A DNA stretch of 45,216 nt from IMG/VR virus record IMGVR_UViG_3300008448_000166, positions 1-45,216 of that record; one strand, 5' to 3'. The notes beneath the pieces were generated by a model. That model was not told the origin of the DNA. It saw nothing but the letters and a program-made list of their open reading frames with translations, and did no database searches. Positions 25,013-33,019 of the stretch are shown piece after piece. The stretch comes from a virus. Numbering within the stretch: the stretch's first letter is position 1; each line of letters begins with the position of its first letter. The position numbers and the translations under genes were made by a program.

Positions 25013-25591
25013 TTAATCTTTTATGCAGCGAATTGAACATCCGAATTTTTTAGAATTAGAAAGAGTATAAACCCAGGTATCAGACCACTGCACCCATGAA
25101 TATTGAGCTTGTGTTGTATCAGTTTCATCAGTACTCCACCAAAAAGCTTCTTTTGTAACTTGGTAAAAAAGACCATTATTTCTACGGTATCCAGTAGGAA
25201 GACCATTAAAATTACTTGAGTTTGTGTTATATACGTTACTAATCCAACCGCTTGTACTTTTTATAGCCCCACCAGCTGTTGCATTTCCTCCTAAAAATGT
25301 TATCAAGGTATTCCAATTAGATATACTTGGTATACTCCATCCTTCAGGCGCCAGCCCTCTAGAATCATTTACAGCATACCAATTGTATAATTTACCATAT
25401 ATTTTGCCTAGTTCAGGATCATTGTTGTACCAACACCAAGCCCCTGTAGTTAGGTTAGCCCATGCTGTATTATTTGCTACATAAGGAATTATATCACCAT
25501 TCCTATATGTTGATACATCTAGGTTACGGCGTTGCCAGTTCTGGGTGCCGATTGTGACGTATGGTTCTATGGTACCTGTTTTACCTGACAT
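25013..25591 (-). CDS. FISUMP-domain protein, array copy B (192 aa)
   Basis: This is a second tandem FISUMP domain, four bases upstream of copy C. It shares the N-terminal half almost exactly with copy C (DVSTYRNGDIIPYV and WANLTTGAWCWYNNDPELGK), then diverges from residue about 90, with a different aromatic set in the distal loops (EAFWWSTDETDTTQAQYSW and SWVQWSDTWVYT). The ending is SIRCIKD. The abundance of exposed Trp, Tyr and Ser in the divergent half suits carbohydrate or protein binding. Confidence 0.8.
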   Translation of the reverse strand: MSGKTGTIEPYVTIGTQNWQRRNLDVSTYRNGDIIPYVANNTAWANLTTGAWCWYNNDPELGKIYGKLYNWYAVNDSRGLAPEGWSIPSISNWNTLITFLGGNATAGGAIKSTSGWISNVYNTNSSNFNGLPTGYRRNNGLFYQVTKEAFWWSTDETDTTQAQYSWVQWSDTWVYTLSNSKKFGCSIRCIKD

Positions 25592-25594
25592 TGT

Positions 25595-26179
25595 TTAATC
25601 TTTTATGCAGCGGACTGAAAGACCACTAGTTTTACCGTCGGGTGCTCTTATGATAAAGGTTGTATTGTGAAGTATGGCGATTACATATGCTTCAATTGTA
25701 CTTGTTTCGGTTGTAGTCCACCAGTTTCCATTAGTATTAATACTTAAAAGGGAAAAAGGGCCGCTATCTTGTCGAAACCCACCTGGCAAAGCAGTAAATC
25801 TTGTGCTATTTGTAGCACCAGTATTTGGGCTATTCCATAATGTTGTTCCTGTTTGTTTTAATGCTCCTCCGTTATTTCCTACAAAAGTAGTTAAGGTAGT
25901 CCACTCCGCATTAGTTGGCACATGCCATCCTACTGGGGCTAAACCTCTTGGGTCTGTTGCTGCATACCAATTATAAAGTTTTCCGTATATTTTGCCTAGT
26001 TCAGGGTCATTGTTAAACCAACACCACGCTCCTGTTGTTAGGTTTGCCCAAGTAATTTCATCTGCTACATAAGGTATAGGGTCACCATTCCTATATGTTG
26101 ATACATCGAGATTGCGGCGTTGCCATTTTTGGGTGCCGATTTGAATGTATGAATCTTGTGGTCCAAAACGAAATGCCAT
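25595..26179 (-). CDS. FISUMP-domain protein, array copy A (194 aa)
   Basis: This is the first-transcribed FISUMP copy. Its short N-terminus (MAFRFGPQDSYIQIGTQKWQ) is slightly different from copies B and C. The shared block DVSTYRNGDPIPYV and GAWCWFNNDPELGKIYGKL is retained, with RGLAPVGWHVPTNAEW and a PGGFRQD turn. Its variable half (FSLLSINTNGNWWTTTETST) is unlike the other two. The stop is immediately followed, with a gap of three bases, by copy B, and the start is one base from the 454-residue fibre stop. The three genes are translated as a tight unit. Confidence 0.8.
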   Translation of the reverse strand: MAFRFGPQDSYIQIGTQKWQRRNLDVSTYRNGDPIPYVADEITWANLTTGAWCWFNNDPELGKIYGKLYNWYAATDPRGLAPVGWHVPTNAEWTTLTTFVGNNGGALKQTGTTLWNSPNTGATNSTRFTALPGGFRQDSGPFSLLSINTNGNWWTTTETSTIEAYVIAILHNTTFIIRAPDGKTSGLSVRCIKD

Positions 26180-26180
26180 A

Positions 26181-27545
26181 TTATATTGCTCTTATTATTG
26201 TTCTAACTATCCAACTATCTCCTGATGTTGTAGATCCAGTCAATGCCATGTTACTACCTGTTACTATAACACCTAACCTAAACTCAGTTGTTGTACCAAA
26301 GGAGGATGCGGTTGTTTCGGTAAAATTAACACTACTACCACTCCACATTGCTGTTATACTACCAACTCTACCAACCGATCCTGATTTAACACTGTAGTCA
26401 TAAAATGCACCCCAGTATGATGCTGTTGGTAATTGATATATTATTTGACCTGTACCAGTATTAATAGCAGTTTCAACTGTTGTGTATGTTGCTGGTCTAA
26501 TGGGATTACCCATTAATATGGTATCATCAGAAAATACTTCTAATATAGATAAACCATCAACATCATTTACAGCAAATAAGGAACCTGATAAGCTATCTGT
26601 TACAGTAAATAAATCACCTTGTGATCCTGAAACTGCTAATATTGGGGTGGCTGATCCTGATCCTATTATATGGAGTTTACTTGTTGGAGATGTTATTCCT
26701 ATACCAACATTACCACTACTGCTTACAGATAAAAATGTGCTGCTACCACTAACAAGTTGGAATGAGGTACTACCTACATTTACGCTAGCCGTAACAGAGC
26801 CTGTTACTATTCTTGATAATGCTATTGAGCTAGTTTGACTATTAGTTACAAATGACGATGTTTGGCTGTTTGTAACAAACGATGATGTTTGGCTGTTTGT
26901 AACAAACGACGATGTTTGGCTGTTTGTAACAAACGACGATGTTTGACTATTAGTTACAAAGGATGAGGTTTGGTTGTTTGTAACAAACGATGATGTCTGT
27001 GAATTAGTTACAAATGACGATGTTTGGTTGTTTGTAACAAAGGATGATGTTTGACTATTAGTTACAAAGGATGATGTTTGGTTGTTTGTAACAAATGACG
27101 ATGTCTGTGAATTAGTTACAAAGCTACTAGTTTGGCTGTTAGTTACAAAGGAGGATGTTTGATTGTTTGTAACAAATGAACTAGTTTGGTTGTTTCGAAC
27201 AAATTGACTTGTATCAACCCCAATAGCAGATGATGCAGTATAGTATAGTTGACCATTAGAATCTGATAATAATACTCTAGTAGCTGTGTTTGATTCAGTT
27301 ACTCCTTTAAATGTTACTGAACCTGTTGTATTAAGTGATCCTGATATAATAACTGCTTTATCTGTTGTTATATCTAATAATGTTTGACTACCTGTTGATA
27401 CAGAAAATAGTGTGCTATTTGAAGCATCAGATATATTTAATACACTACCTTGACTACCAGATATTGATAATAAAGTAGTGCCAGCGGTAGCACCGCTTAT
27501 AATTAAATTTTCAAATGAACCGGTATTTGTATAAAATGTTGCCAT
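26181..27545 (-). CDS. Tail fibre with 13 tandem 9-residue TSSFVTN repeats (454 aa)
   Basis: Residues 1-120 hold beta-repeats (SISGSQGSVLNISD, then VLLSDSNGQLYYTASSAIG). They are followed by 13 consecutive copies of TSSFVTN(N/S)Q at about residues 118-235, then IVTGSVTASVNVGSTSFQL, a further GSQG-type repeat (VSGSQGDLFTVTD) and a C-terminal tip (WGAFYDYSVKSGSVGRVGSI and a short terminal WIVRTIIRAI). The repeat should make a regular elongated shaft. It precedes the FISUMP trio by one base, so those proteins may be mounted on this fibre. An ATATTTAT element lies only six bases before the start. Confidence 0.7.
   Translation of the reverse strand: MATFYTNTGSFENLIISGATAGTTLLSISGSQGSVLNISDASNSTLFSVSTGSQTLLDITTDKAVIISGSLNTTGSVTFKGVTESNTATRVLLSDSNGQLYYTASSAIGVDTSQFVRNNQTSSFVTNNQTSSFVTNSQTSSFVTNSQTSSFVTNNQTSSFVTNSQTSSFVTNNQTSSFVTNSQTSSFVTNNQTSSFVTNSQTSSFVTNSQTSSFVTNSQTSSFVTNSQTSSFVTNSQTSSIALSRIVTGSVTASVNVGSTSFQLVSGSSTFLSVSSSGNVGIGITSPTSKLHIIGSGSATPILAVSGSQGDLFTVTDSLSGSLFAVNDVDGLSILEVFSDDTILMGNPIRPATYTTVETAINTGTGQIIYQLPTASYWGAFYDYSVKSGSVGRVGSITAMWSGSSVNFTETTASSFGTTTEFRLGVIVTGSNMALTGSTTSGDSWIVRTIIRAI
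26836..27195 (-). repeat. 27-bp tandem repeats encoding TSSFVTN(N/S)Q, 13 copies
   Basis: Within the 454-residue fibre gene, units of 27 bp repeat in frame with synonymous differences (for example gat/gac, gtt/gta, ctg/ttg). Some neighbouring units are nearly identical at DNA level, others diverge, pointing to repeated duplication and contraction. Confidence 0.85.
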
Positions 27546-27551
27546 ACATTA

Positions 27552-27559
27552 ATAAATAT
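27552..27559 (-). promoter_or_regulatory. ATATTTAT element before the 454-aa fibre gene
   Basis: Only six bases separate it from the start codon, too close for a standard promoter with leader; if it is one, the transcript would be nearly leaderless. Confidence 0.35.
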
Positions 27560-27576
27560 TGTATTAAATAAATCTA

Positions 27577-27595
27577 AAATAGGTATAATCTATTT
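27577..27595 (-). terminator. Weak AT-rich hairpin after the divergent FISUMP gene
   Basis: A 6-bp stem (AAATAG with CTATTT) has a 7-base loop and lies eight bases after the stop codon. It is AT-rich and followed by TAGATTTATTT, so termination is only possible. Confidence 0.3.
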
Positions 27596-27602
27596 AAAAA
27601 TC

Positions 27603-28259
27603 CTATGCGTCTGTTACTAATCTGATTGATGTTCCAAAGGTTTGGTCCATAGTTGAGTATAGTATATTTCCGTCTTCATATCTTAATCTAAATGCATTAC
27701 TATCACCTAATCTATAATAAACATAATCATCTTGGCTATAAAAAGAACCAAGATTGTCAATAAACCCATTAGCGTTTGCTGAGAAATTACTAAGATTAGT
27801 ATTACTATTAGGTGTTGACCAATTACCTGGGGTGAGTTTCAGAGCATCTCCTGCTGTTGTACTTATTGTACCGTTGAGAGATGGTGTTACTGAGTTTGGG
27901 TCGTAATAGGTAGCTAATGTAACTACATCACTCAATGTTGGTAGCCTCCATCCTGGTGGTAGTACACCTCTTGCATCAGTGAAGACATACCAATTGTAAT
28001 AGAGGTATGGATTTGTTGAAACGAATTGGTAGTAGCAGTATGCTCCATCTCCGCCGTTCGTGTAAGTATCCCAAATTCCATCATCTTCGCCATATGATAT
28101 TGGATCTCCATTGTTATAATGTGTCGGTTGAAAATCTTCTGCCATCCATACTTGATTGCCTATACGAGTTGTAAGAAAAGGATATAAGACACTTGTGTTT
28201 TGTACTCTAGCTCCTCTACTCATAAACACTCTAGCTCCTCTATTTATATTAATTGCCAT
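27603..28259 (-). CDS. Divergent FISUMP-domain protein (218 aa)
   Basis: This is a fourth, more distant FISUMP protein. It retains TRIGNQVWMAEDFQPTHYNNGD, then AYCYYQFVSTNPYLYYNWYV, RGVLPPGWRLPTLSDV and the ending FGTSIRLVTDA, but it lacks the Cys in the final SVRC motif. The N-terminal 25 residues (MAININRGARVFMSRGARVQNT) contain a duplicated RGARV and form a short basic extension. The gene stands apart from the trio, between two fibre genes. A weak AT-rich hairpin follows the stop codon. It probably acts as another tip or adhesin. Confidence 0.75.
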   Translation of the reverse strand: MAININRGARVFMSRGARVQNTSVLYPFLTTRIGNQVWMAEDFQPTHYNNGDPISYGEDDGIWDTYTNGGDGAYCYYQFVSTNPYLYYNWYVFTDARGVLPPGWRLPTLSDVVTLATYYDPNSVTPSLNGTISTTAGDALKLTPGNWSTPNSNTNLSNFSANANGFIDNLGSFYSQDDYVYYRLGDSNAFRLRYEDGNILYSTMDQTFGTSIRLVTDA

Positions 28260-28262
28260 AAT

Positions 28263-30011
28263 TTAACTATTATTAAATGGTGTAGCAATCCAATAAACTG
28301 GTCCTGTTAATGTAGTATCTGAATTTGAATTGATTTGGAAACCAGCAGATGTTTTTGATTGTATTGTCCATGCTCTTGCATCTTCACCTGTTACTGTTAC
28401 TGCATAGTTATTGTTTGCAAATGCAGATCCAAATGTAACTGAGGATGTTAGTGGTGATGTACCAAATGAAGCTATTGATGCTGAACCTGCTTTTGTCGTT
28501 GATGGGCCTGAGCCACCTCCACCTATTGCTGATGATGCTGTTGTGAATATTTGTCCGCTGCTGCTTATTAATAATACTTTATTAGCAGTAGATGAATCAG
28601 TTAGGTCTGAAAAGTATACTGTACCTGATACGTGGAGTGAACCTGTTGGGGTTGTTGTGCCTATACCAACTCTACCACCACTAACTGGGAGATGAGGGAG
28701 TAATATAACATTTCCGTTATCTCCATTATATATTTGTAGCTTAGATAAATTATTGTTGCCACCATCTGTTTTATAGACAGTAAAATTTATAGCAGGTGTT
28801 GTTGTACTTACACCATACAGTGTACTTTTTAAGGTAAGAGCAGCATAAGTTGAATTTAACCCACTTGATAATACATCTGCTGTTATATTATTTGCTCCTG
28901 CTATGAAGCTTTTATTTCCGGAGTTGTTTATATATGTAAAATCTCCATTACTAAAATTTATATATGTATTATAACTACCTTCAAGAAAATAGTTTATTCT
29001 ACTACCAGATGGATCTAAAGTGATACTTTTATATCCTGATCCTGATCCTGATGTAACAGCAAATTTTCCAGCATTACTAAGTGTTGCTAATGTATTGCTT
29101 CCACTATTAATTTGAAATGATGTATTTCCTATATCTACACTAGCAGTAACGCTACCTGTTACTATTTGGTTTAATGATAAACCAGCAACACTACTAGCAG
29201 GTACATATGATGCTGTTAAAGCAATACTTGATGATTCAGCCCAACTTGATGTTCCAAATAATGAACCTGTATATGATGAAGCAGATACATTGCCTGCTAT
29301 TTGTAGTGTGTTAACTGGGTTGGTTGTGCCTATACCAATTTTAGTATCTCCAATTAATTGGTATATTACGCTATCAGCTAAAGAAGTACCAGTACCAAAC
29401 ACTGGTATGTAACCTTGAGTACCGCCTGCAACTCCTAATGCTGTTGTTGCGAATGATGCTGATTGAGCCCAACTAGAAGTGCCATAAAGATAATTTCCAT
29501 CGCTTATTGTTATACTACCAGATACGGTACCACCAGTTGCTTTAACTAAATATCTAGCATCACCTGCTGTTTGATCTAGTTTAGGAATAAAATACCATTG
29601 TTTGTTAGGTGTACTCCAAATCCATGTTTCACCGTTTGATGATGTGAATTGAGTTCTAGCTTCACCTGCTACAATCCATACTAAGCCATCTGCTAAAGAT
29701 GCTGTAACATCTCCTGATGATGATGCTTCTAGGCTAGGTGTATTTGCTAAAGAGGCAGAAATGCCTACTATTGTTTGTGATAGAGATAATGTTAAATTAT
29801 CTGGTATTTCTACCCAACTAGCATCTAGATTTGGTGCAGTAGCATTGGTTAATTTATATAATTTGTTAGTGTCTTGTTCATAAACCAGTAAACCTTCATA
29901 TACATTAATTACATCTAATGCCTTACGAGCAGTAGCATTTGTTACTGAAAATCTAGCATCAACAGGATCTGTTGATTGTATTATAAGTCCACTAGGTATT
30001 GCTAAAGCCAT
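28263..30011 (-). CDS. Tail fibre protein with conserved phage-fibre N-terminus (582 aa)
   Basis: The N-terminal 75 residues (ARKALDVINVYEGLLVYEQD, then LYKLTNATAPNLDASWVEIP) form the beta-rich attachment domain seen in many phage fibres. Residues about 75-160 are Ser/Ala-rich. Then come TGSLFGTSSWA and SLNQIVTGSVTASVDIGNT modules shared with other fibres, an IGTTTPTGSLHVSGTVYFS segment typical of T4-like and cyanophage fibres, a VLLISSSGQIFTTASSAIG-Gly linker, and a C-terminal tip ending GPVYWIATPFNNS. It follows the 993-residue fibre gene by 11 bases. It is probably a trimeric side or tail fibre. Confidence 0.75.
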   Translation of the reverse strand: MALAIPSGLIIQSTDPVDARFSVTNATARKALDVINVYEGLLVYEQDTNKLYKLTNATAPNLDASWVEIPDNLTLSLSQTIVGISASLANTPSLEASSSGDVTASLADGLVWIVAGEARTQFTSSNGETWIWSTPNKQWYFIPKLDQTAGDARYLVKATGGTVSGSITISDGNYLYGTSSWAQSASFATTALGVAGGTQGYIPVFGTGTSLADSVIYQLIGDTKIGIGTTNPVNTLQIAGNVSASSYTGSLFGTSSWAESSSIALTASYVPASSVAGLSLNQIVTGSVTASVDIGNTSFQINSGSNTLATLSNAGKFAVTSGSGSGYKSITLDPSGSRINYFLEGSYNTYINFSNGDFTYINNSGNKSFIAGANNITADVLSSGLNSTYAALTLKSTLYGVSTTTPAINFTVYKTDGGNNNLSKLQIYNGDNGNVILLPHLPVSGGRVGIGTTTPTGSLHVSGTVYFSDLTDSSTANKVLLISSSGQIFTTASSAIGGGGSGPSTTKAGSASIASFGTSPLTSSVTFGSAFANNNYAVTVTGEDARAWTIQSKTSAGFQINSNSDTTLTGPVYWIATPFNNS

Positions 30012-30022
30012 ATTTTATGCTC

Positions 30023-33004
30023 TTAAAAAATTAATGTATAATATGTTGTTCCACTAATTAAATCTACAGTTGATTGGTATATATAATAATCTGCTGTTGT
30101 TTGAGCATTATTATAAAATTTACCCCCAAATAACAATTCATTTGCACCAAGTGAATTTTTTATTTGAGTGAGAGCTCCTAAACCACGATCATATATAATA
30201 TAATGACGACTACTTGTTGCAGAAGTAATAGATATTGTACTATTATTAATTTGTGTACTAGTATATGTTCCCTTATCTATTTTACCTATCGATCCGGTCC
30301 ATAATCCTATATCTTCTAATTGAGCCTGTGTGAAGTTTACTGATGATGTTGCTCCATATCTTAAACTGCGTATTTTAGTGTATGTTGTAGTATCATAAAC
30401 AGCGGTTGTTATATTGGTACTGTTTAATGTTGTACCTGACTGGTAGCTAGCTGTTGTAGTTATTACTATATTGTTTGAGCCTGTTACTGATCCTGTTATA
30501 ATTAGGGTGCCTGTAGCTAAGGCTCCATTTGTATTACCAAATATTGGTATTCTAGTTGATGTTGATGCTAAGGATGCAGTAGAGGTAAATGAAGTTATTG
30601 TCCAGTTATCAGCCGATCCTGTTGTTGATGATACTAGTATACTACCTGTAGCTCCTTGTTCTATTAAGTTGCTAGTTGCTCCTAATTGAACAGTAGGAGT
30701 TGTAGTTTGAGTTGGAGCGGTAGGTGATAGTTTATTTAATGTGCCTGTTGCAGAAGCAGATACTACAGTTATAGCTCCATTAGATGGATTACTTGCTGTA
30801 ACATAAAGCCAATATGTTTGACTTCCTGATGTATTAAAGGCGTTAGATATAGTCGTACCAGATCCAACTGATGTTACTAAAGTAGAACCTGTGTATATTG
30901 AAGCACTGATTAATGTGTACCCTCCAGCACTAAACACTCCTGGTGTTGTGTAGGTATCTAGCATTTTATTAAACCTATTAGTTTCAAATCCATTAAGAGT
31001 AAAGCTAGTAATTGATGGAGCTGTTGGTGCTCCAAACACAAATTTAAGAACACCATTAGTGAATGTAACAGTAACATCTACATCATAATCTTCTACTTGT
31101 ATACCTGTTATTGTAGGATTACTACCACTAACATAAACAACACTACTTCCACCACCACCAATTGCTGCTGAGGATGTATAATATAGTTGACCAGATGCTG
31201 TATCAACTAATACAACATTACTTTGTGGTTGGTCTGTAAGGCTAGGAAACGCTACAGTACCTGATACTTCAAAATTATGTGTTGGTGATACTACATTAAT
31301 ACCAACATTTCCACCAACAGCTGTTGATATTGCTGGTGATGTTGTTGTATCTGAATTAGAGCCAGTAGCAAATATGATACCGCCTATATTAATTGAATCT
31401 TGAGCATAGTCGGGTAATGTTATATTAGTGCCAATAATAATATTATTAGAATTAACACCTAATGCTCCACCAGCGGCATTGTATCCTGCTCTGTATCCTA
31501 TAAAAGTTGAATATGAAGCACTAGAAGCTAATGCGCCTGCTTGATGTCCTATAAAGTTTGAATGTGAGGCATAGGAAGCGTAGTTACCTGCTTCATATCC
31601 AATAAAATTTGAATAGTCAGCATCTATAGCTGAGTAACCTGCATTTTGTCCTAAAAAGTTGGAATTTTCAGCATTGCTAGCTGAATACCCTGCTTGGTAT
31701 CCTAAAAAGTTAGAATAGTCAGCACTGTATGCTTGATATCCTGCTTTATAACCTAAAAAATTAGAATATCCTGTATATTTGGTTTGATTTCCAGCTTGAT
31801 ATCCTAAAAAGACTGAGTAATAAGCATCAGAGGATCCTGATCCTACTCCTGATCCTAAAAATATAGAATTATCTGCTGAAAATCCAGGTCCAGCTGCTGG
31901 TGCTGTTGAATATAGTGTACTACCTGTTACCGCTATTGGATAAGAGGATGATATTGCTCTTATAGCATGTGATGCTGTTACAGAATATGAAGCACTTAAA
32001 GCATATGATGAACTTAAAGCGTATGAGGCACTTGTTGCTTGTGAGCTACTTAAAGCATAAGATGCGCTTAGGGCGTATGATGAGCTTAAAGTATAAGATG
32101 CACTAGTAGCTTGTGAGCTGCTTAGAGCGTATGAGGCACTTGTAGCTTGTGAACTACTTAAAGCATTGCTACTGCTTAAAGCATATGAAGCACTAGTAGC
32201 TTGTGAGCTGCTTAGAGCGTATGAGGCACTTGTGGCTTGTGAACTGCTTAAAGCGTATGAAGCACTTGTTGCTTGTGAACTGCTTAAAGCATACGAGGAG
32301 CTTGTAGCTTGTGAACTGCTTAAAGCATAAGATGAACTTAAAGCATATGAACTTGACAAGGCATAAGAAGCACTAGTAGCTTGTGAGCTGCTTAAAGCAT
32401 AACTGCTACTTAAGGCATATGAGGCACTTAAGGCATAAGATGCACTAACAGCATCATTACTATTTATAGAAGATAAAGTACTTAAAGCATATGACGCGCT
32501 AGTAGCATATGAACTTGATAGAACATATGATGCACTTATTGCTTGTGAGCTACTTAAAGCATATGAGGCACTTATAGATAATGACGCTGTATCAGCATTT
32601 AAAGCATATGAGCTTGATATAGCATCTTGAGCATTAATAGCTATAGTAGCAATAGTTGCATTTGTTGCATTAGTAGCATTAGTAGCATTTGTTGCATTTG
32701 TTGCTGTTGTAGCACTAGTAGCTTTAGTAGCAAATGATGAACTTAAAGCGTATGATGAACTAGTAGCAACAGATGAACTTATTGCTATGCTACTACTTAA
32801 AGCATATGATGCACTAGTAGAGTTATTAGAATATGATGATGTTACTGAATAGCTACTACTTAAAGCATATGAAGAGCTTAAAGCATATGATGAACTAATA
32901 ACAAAAGAAGCAGTATTAGCATTATCAGCATAAGATGCTGTTCCTAATAACGATCCTGTTACGTTTAGTGGGTTTTCTAATTGATCTATTCTTATTATGC
33001 TCAT
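30023..33004 (-). CDS. Long repetitive tail fibre (993 aa)
   Basis: The order is: an N-terminal attachment (SIIRIDQLENPLNVTGSLLG); a hexapeptide-repeat stalk of the form S-(Y/Q)-A-(L/T)-S-(S/A) covering roughly residues 28-345, including an interruption of NAT repeats; seven 17-residue units beginning SNFLGYQAG-type (about 395-515); a VLVDTASGQLYYTSSAAIG-Gly linker; an Ig-like region (about 660-790); a Ser/Thr-rich section; and a C-terminal domain with IRSLRYGATSSVNFTQAQLE and DYYIYQSTVDLISGTTYYTL. It is the first gene of the fibre block, immediately after the neck operon. The length suggests a very long filament. Confidence 0.75.
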   Translation of the reverse strand: MSIIRIDQLENPLNVTGSLLGTASYADNANTASFVISSSYALSSSYALSSSYSVTSSYSNNSTSASYALSSSIAISSSVATSSSYALSSSFATKATSATTATNATNATNATNATNATIATIAINAQDAISSSYALNADTASLSISASYALSSSQAISASYVLSSSYATSASYALSTLSSINSNDAVSASYALSASYALSSSYALSSSQATSASYALSSSYALSSSYALSSSQATSSSYALSSSQATSASYALSSSQATSASYALSSSQATSASYALSSSNALSSSQATSASYALSSSQATSASYTLSSSYALSASYALSSSQATSASYALSSSYALSASYSVTASHAIRAISSSYPIAVTGSTLYSTAPAAGPGFSADNSIFLGSGVGSGSSDAYYSVFLGYQAGNQTKYTGYSNFLGYKAGYQAYSADYSNFLGYQAGYSASNAENSNFLGQNAGYSAIDADYSNFIGYEAGNYASYASHSNFIGHQAGALASSASYSTFIGYRAGYNAAGGALGVNSNNIIIGTNITLPDYAQDSINIGGIIFATGSNSDTTTSPAISTAVGGNVGINVVSPTHNFEVSGTVAFPSLTDQPQSNVVLVDTASGQLYYTSSAAIGGGGSSVVYVSGSNPTITGIQVEDYDVDVTVTFTNGVLKFVFGAPTAPSITSFTLNGFETNRFNKMLDTYTTPGVFSAGGYTLISASIYTGSTLVTSVGSGTTISNAFNTSGSQTYWLYVTASNPSNGAITVVSASATGTLNKLSPTAPTQTTTPTVQLGATSNLIEQGATGSILVSSTTGSADNWTITSFTSTASLASTSTRIPIFGNTNGALATGTLIITGSVTGSNNIVITTTASYQSGTTLNSTNITTAVYDTTTYTKIRSLRYGATSSVNFTQAQLEDIGLWTGSIGKIDKGTYTSTQINNSTISITSATSSRHYIIYDRGLGALTQIKNSLGANELLFGGKFYNNAQTTADYYIYQSTVDLISGTTYYTLIF
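31480..31822 (-). repeat. Seven 51-bp repeats encoding 17-residue SNFLGYQAG-type units
   Basis: Consecutive units share S-(N/V/T)-F-(L/I)-G-x-x-A-G followed by eight more variable residues rich in Ala, Tyr and Ser. The repeat suggests a regular beta-structure in the fibre shaft. Confidence 0.8.
31970..32925 (-). repeat. 18-bp-period repeats encoding a Ser/Ala/Tyr hexapeptide stalk
   Basis: The protein repeats S-(Y/Q)-A-(L/T/I)-S-(S/A), as in SYALSSSQATSA, dozens of times. A stretch near 32640-32720 is instead built from NAT tripeptides. The same hexapeptide appears in shorter form in the 507-, 582- and 1277-residue fibres. Confidence 0.85.
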
Positions 33005-33011
33005 ATCTTCA

Positions 33012-33019
33012 ATAAATAT
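33012..33019 (-). promoter_or_regulatory. ATATTTAT element before the 993-aa fibre gene
   Basis: It overlaps the last base of the gp15-like stop codon and ends seven bases before the fibre ATG, marking the start of the whole fibre block. Confidence 0.35.

Noticed and set aside
24415-26179. Diversity-generating retroelement target (variable repeat in FISUMP genes)
   Set aside because: FISUMP has a lectin-like fold seen in such targets, but there is no reverse transcriptase, no template repeat and no adenine-biased variation visible in the window; it could only be tested on the full genome.
26836-27195. CRISPR-like array of 27-bp repeats
   Set aside because: Repeats are contiguous with no spacers, vary synonymously and encode a fibre repeat.
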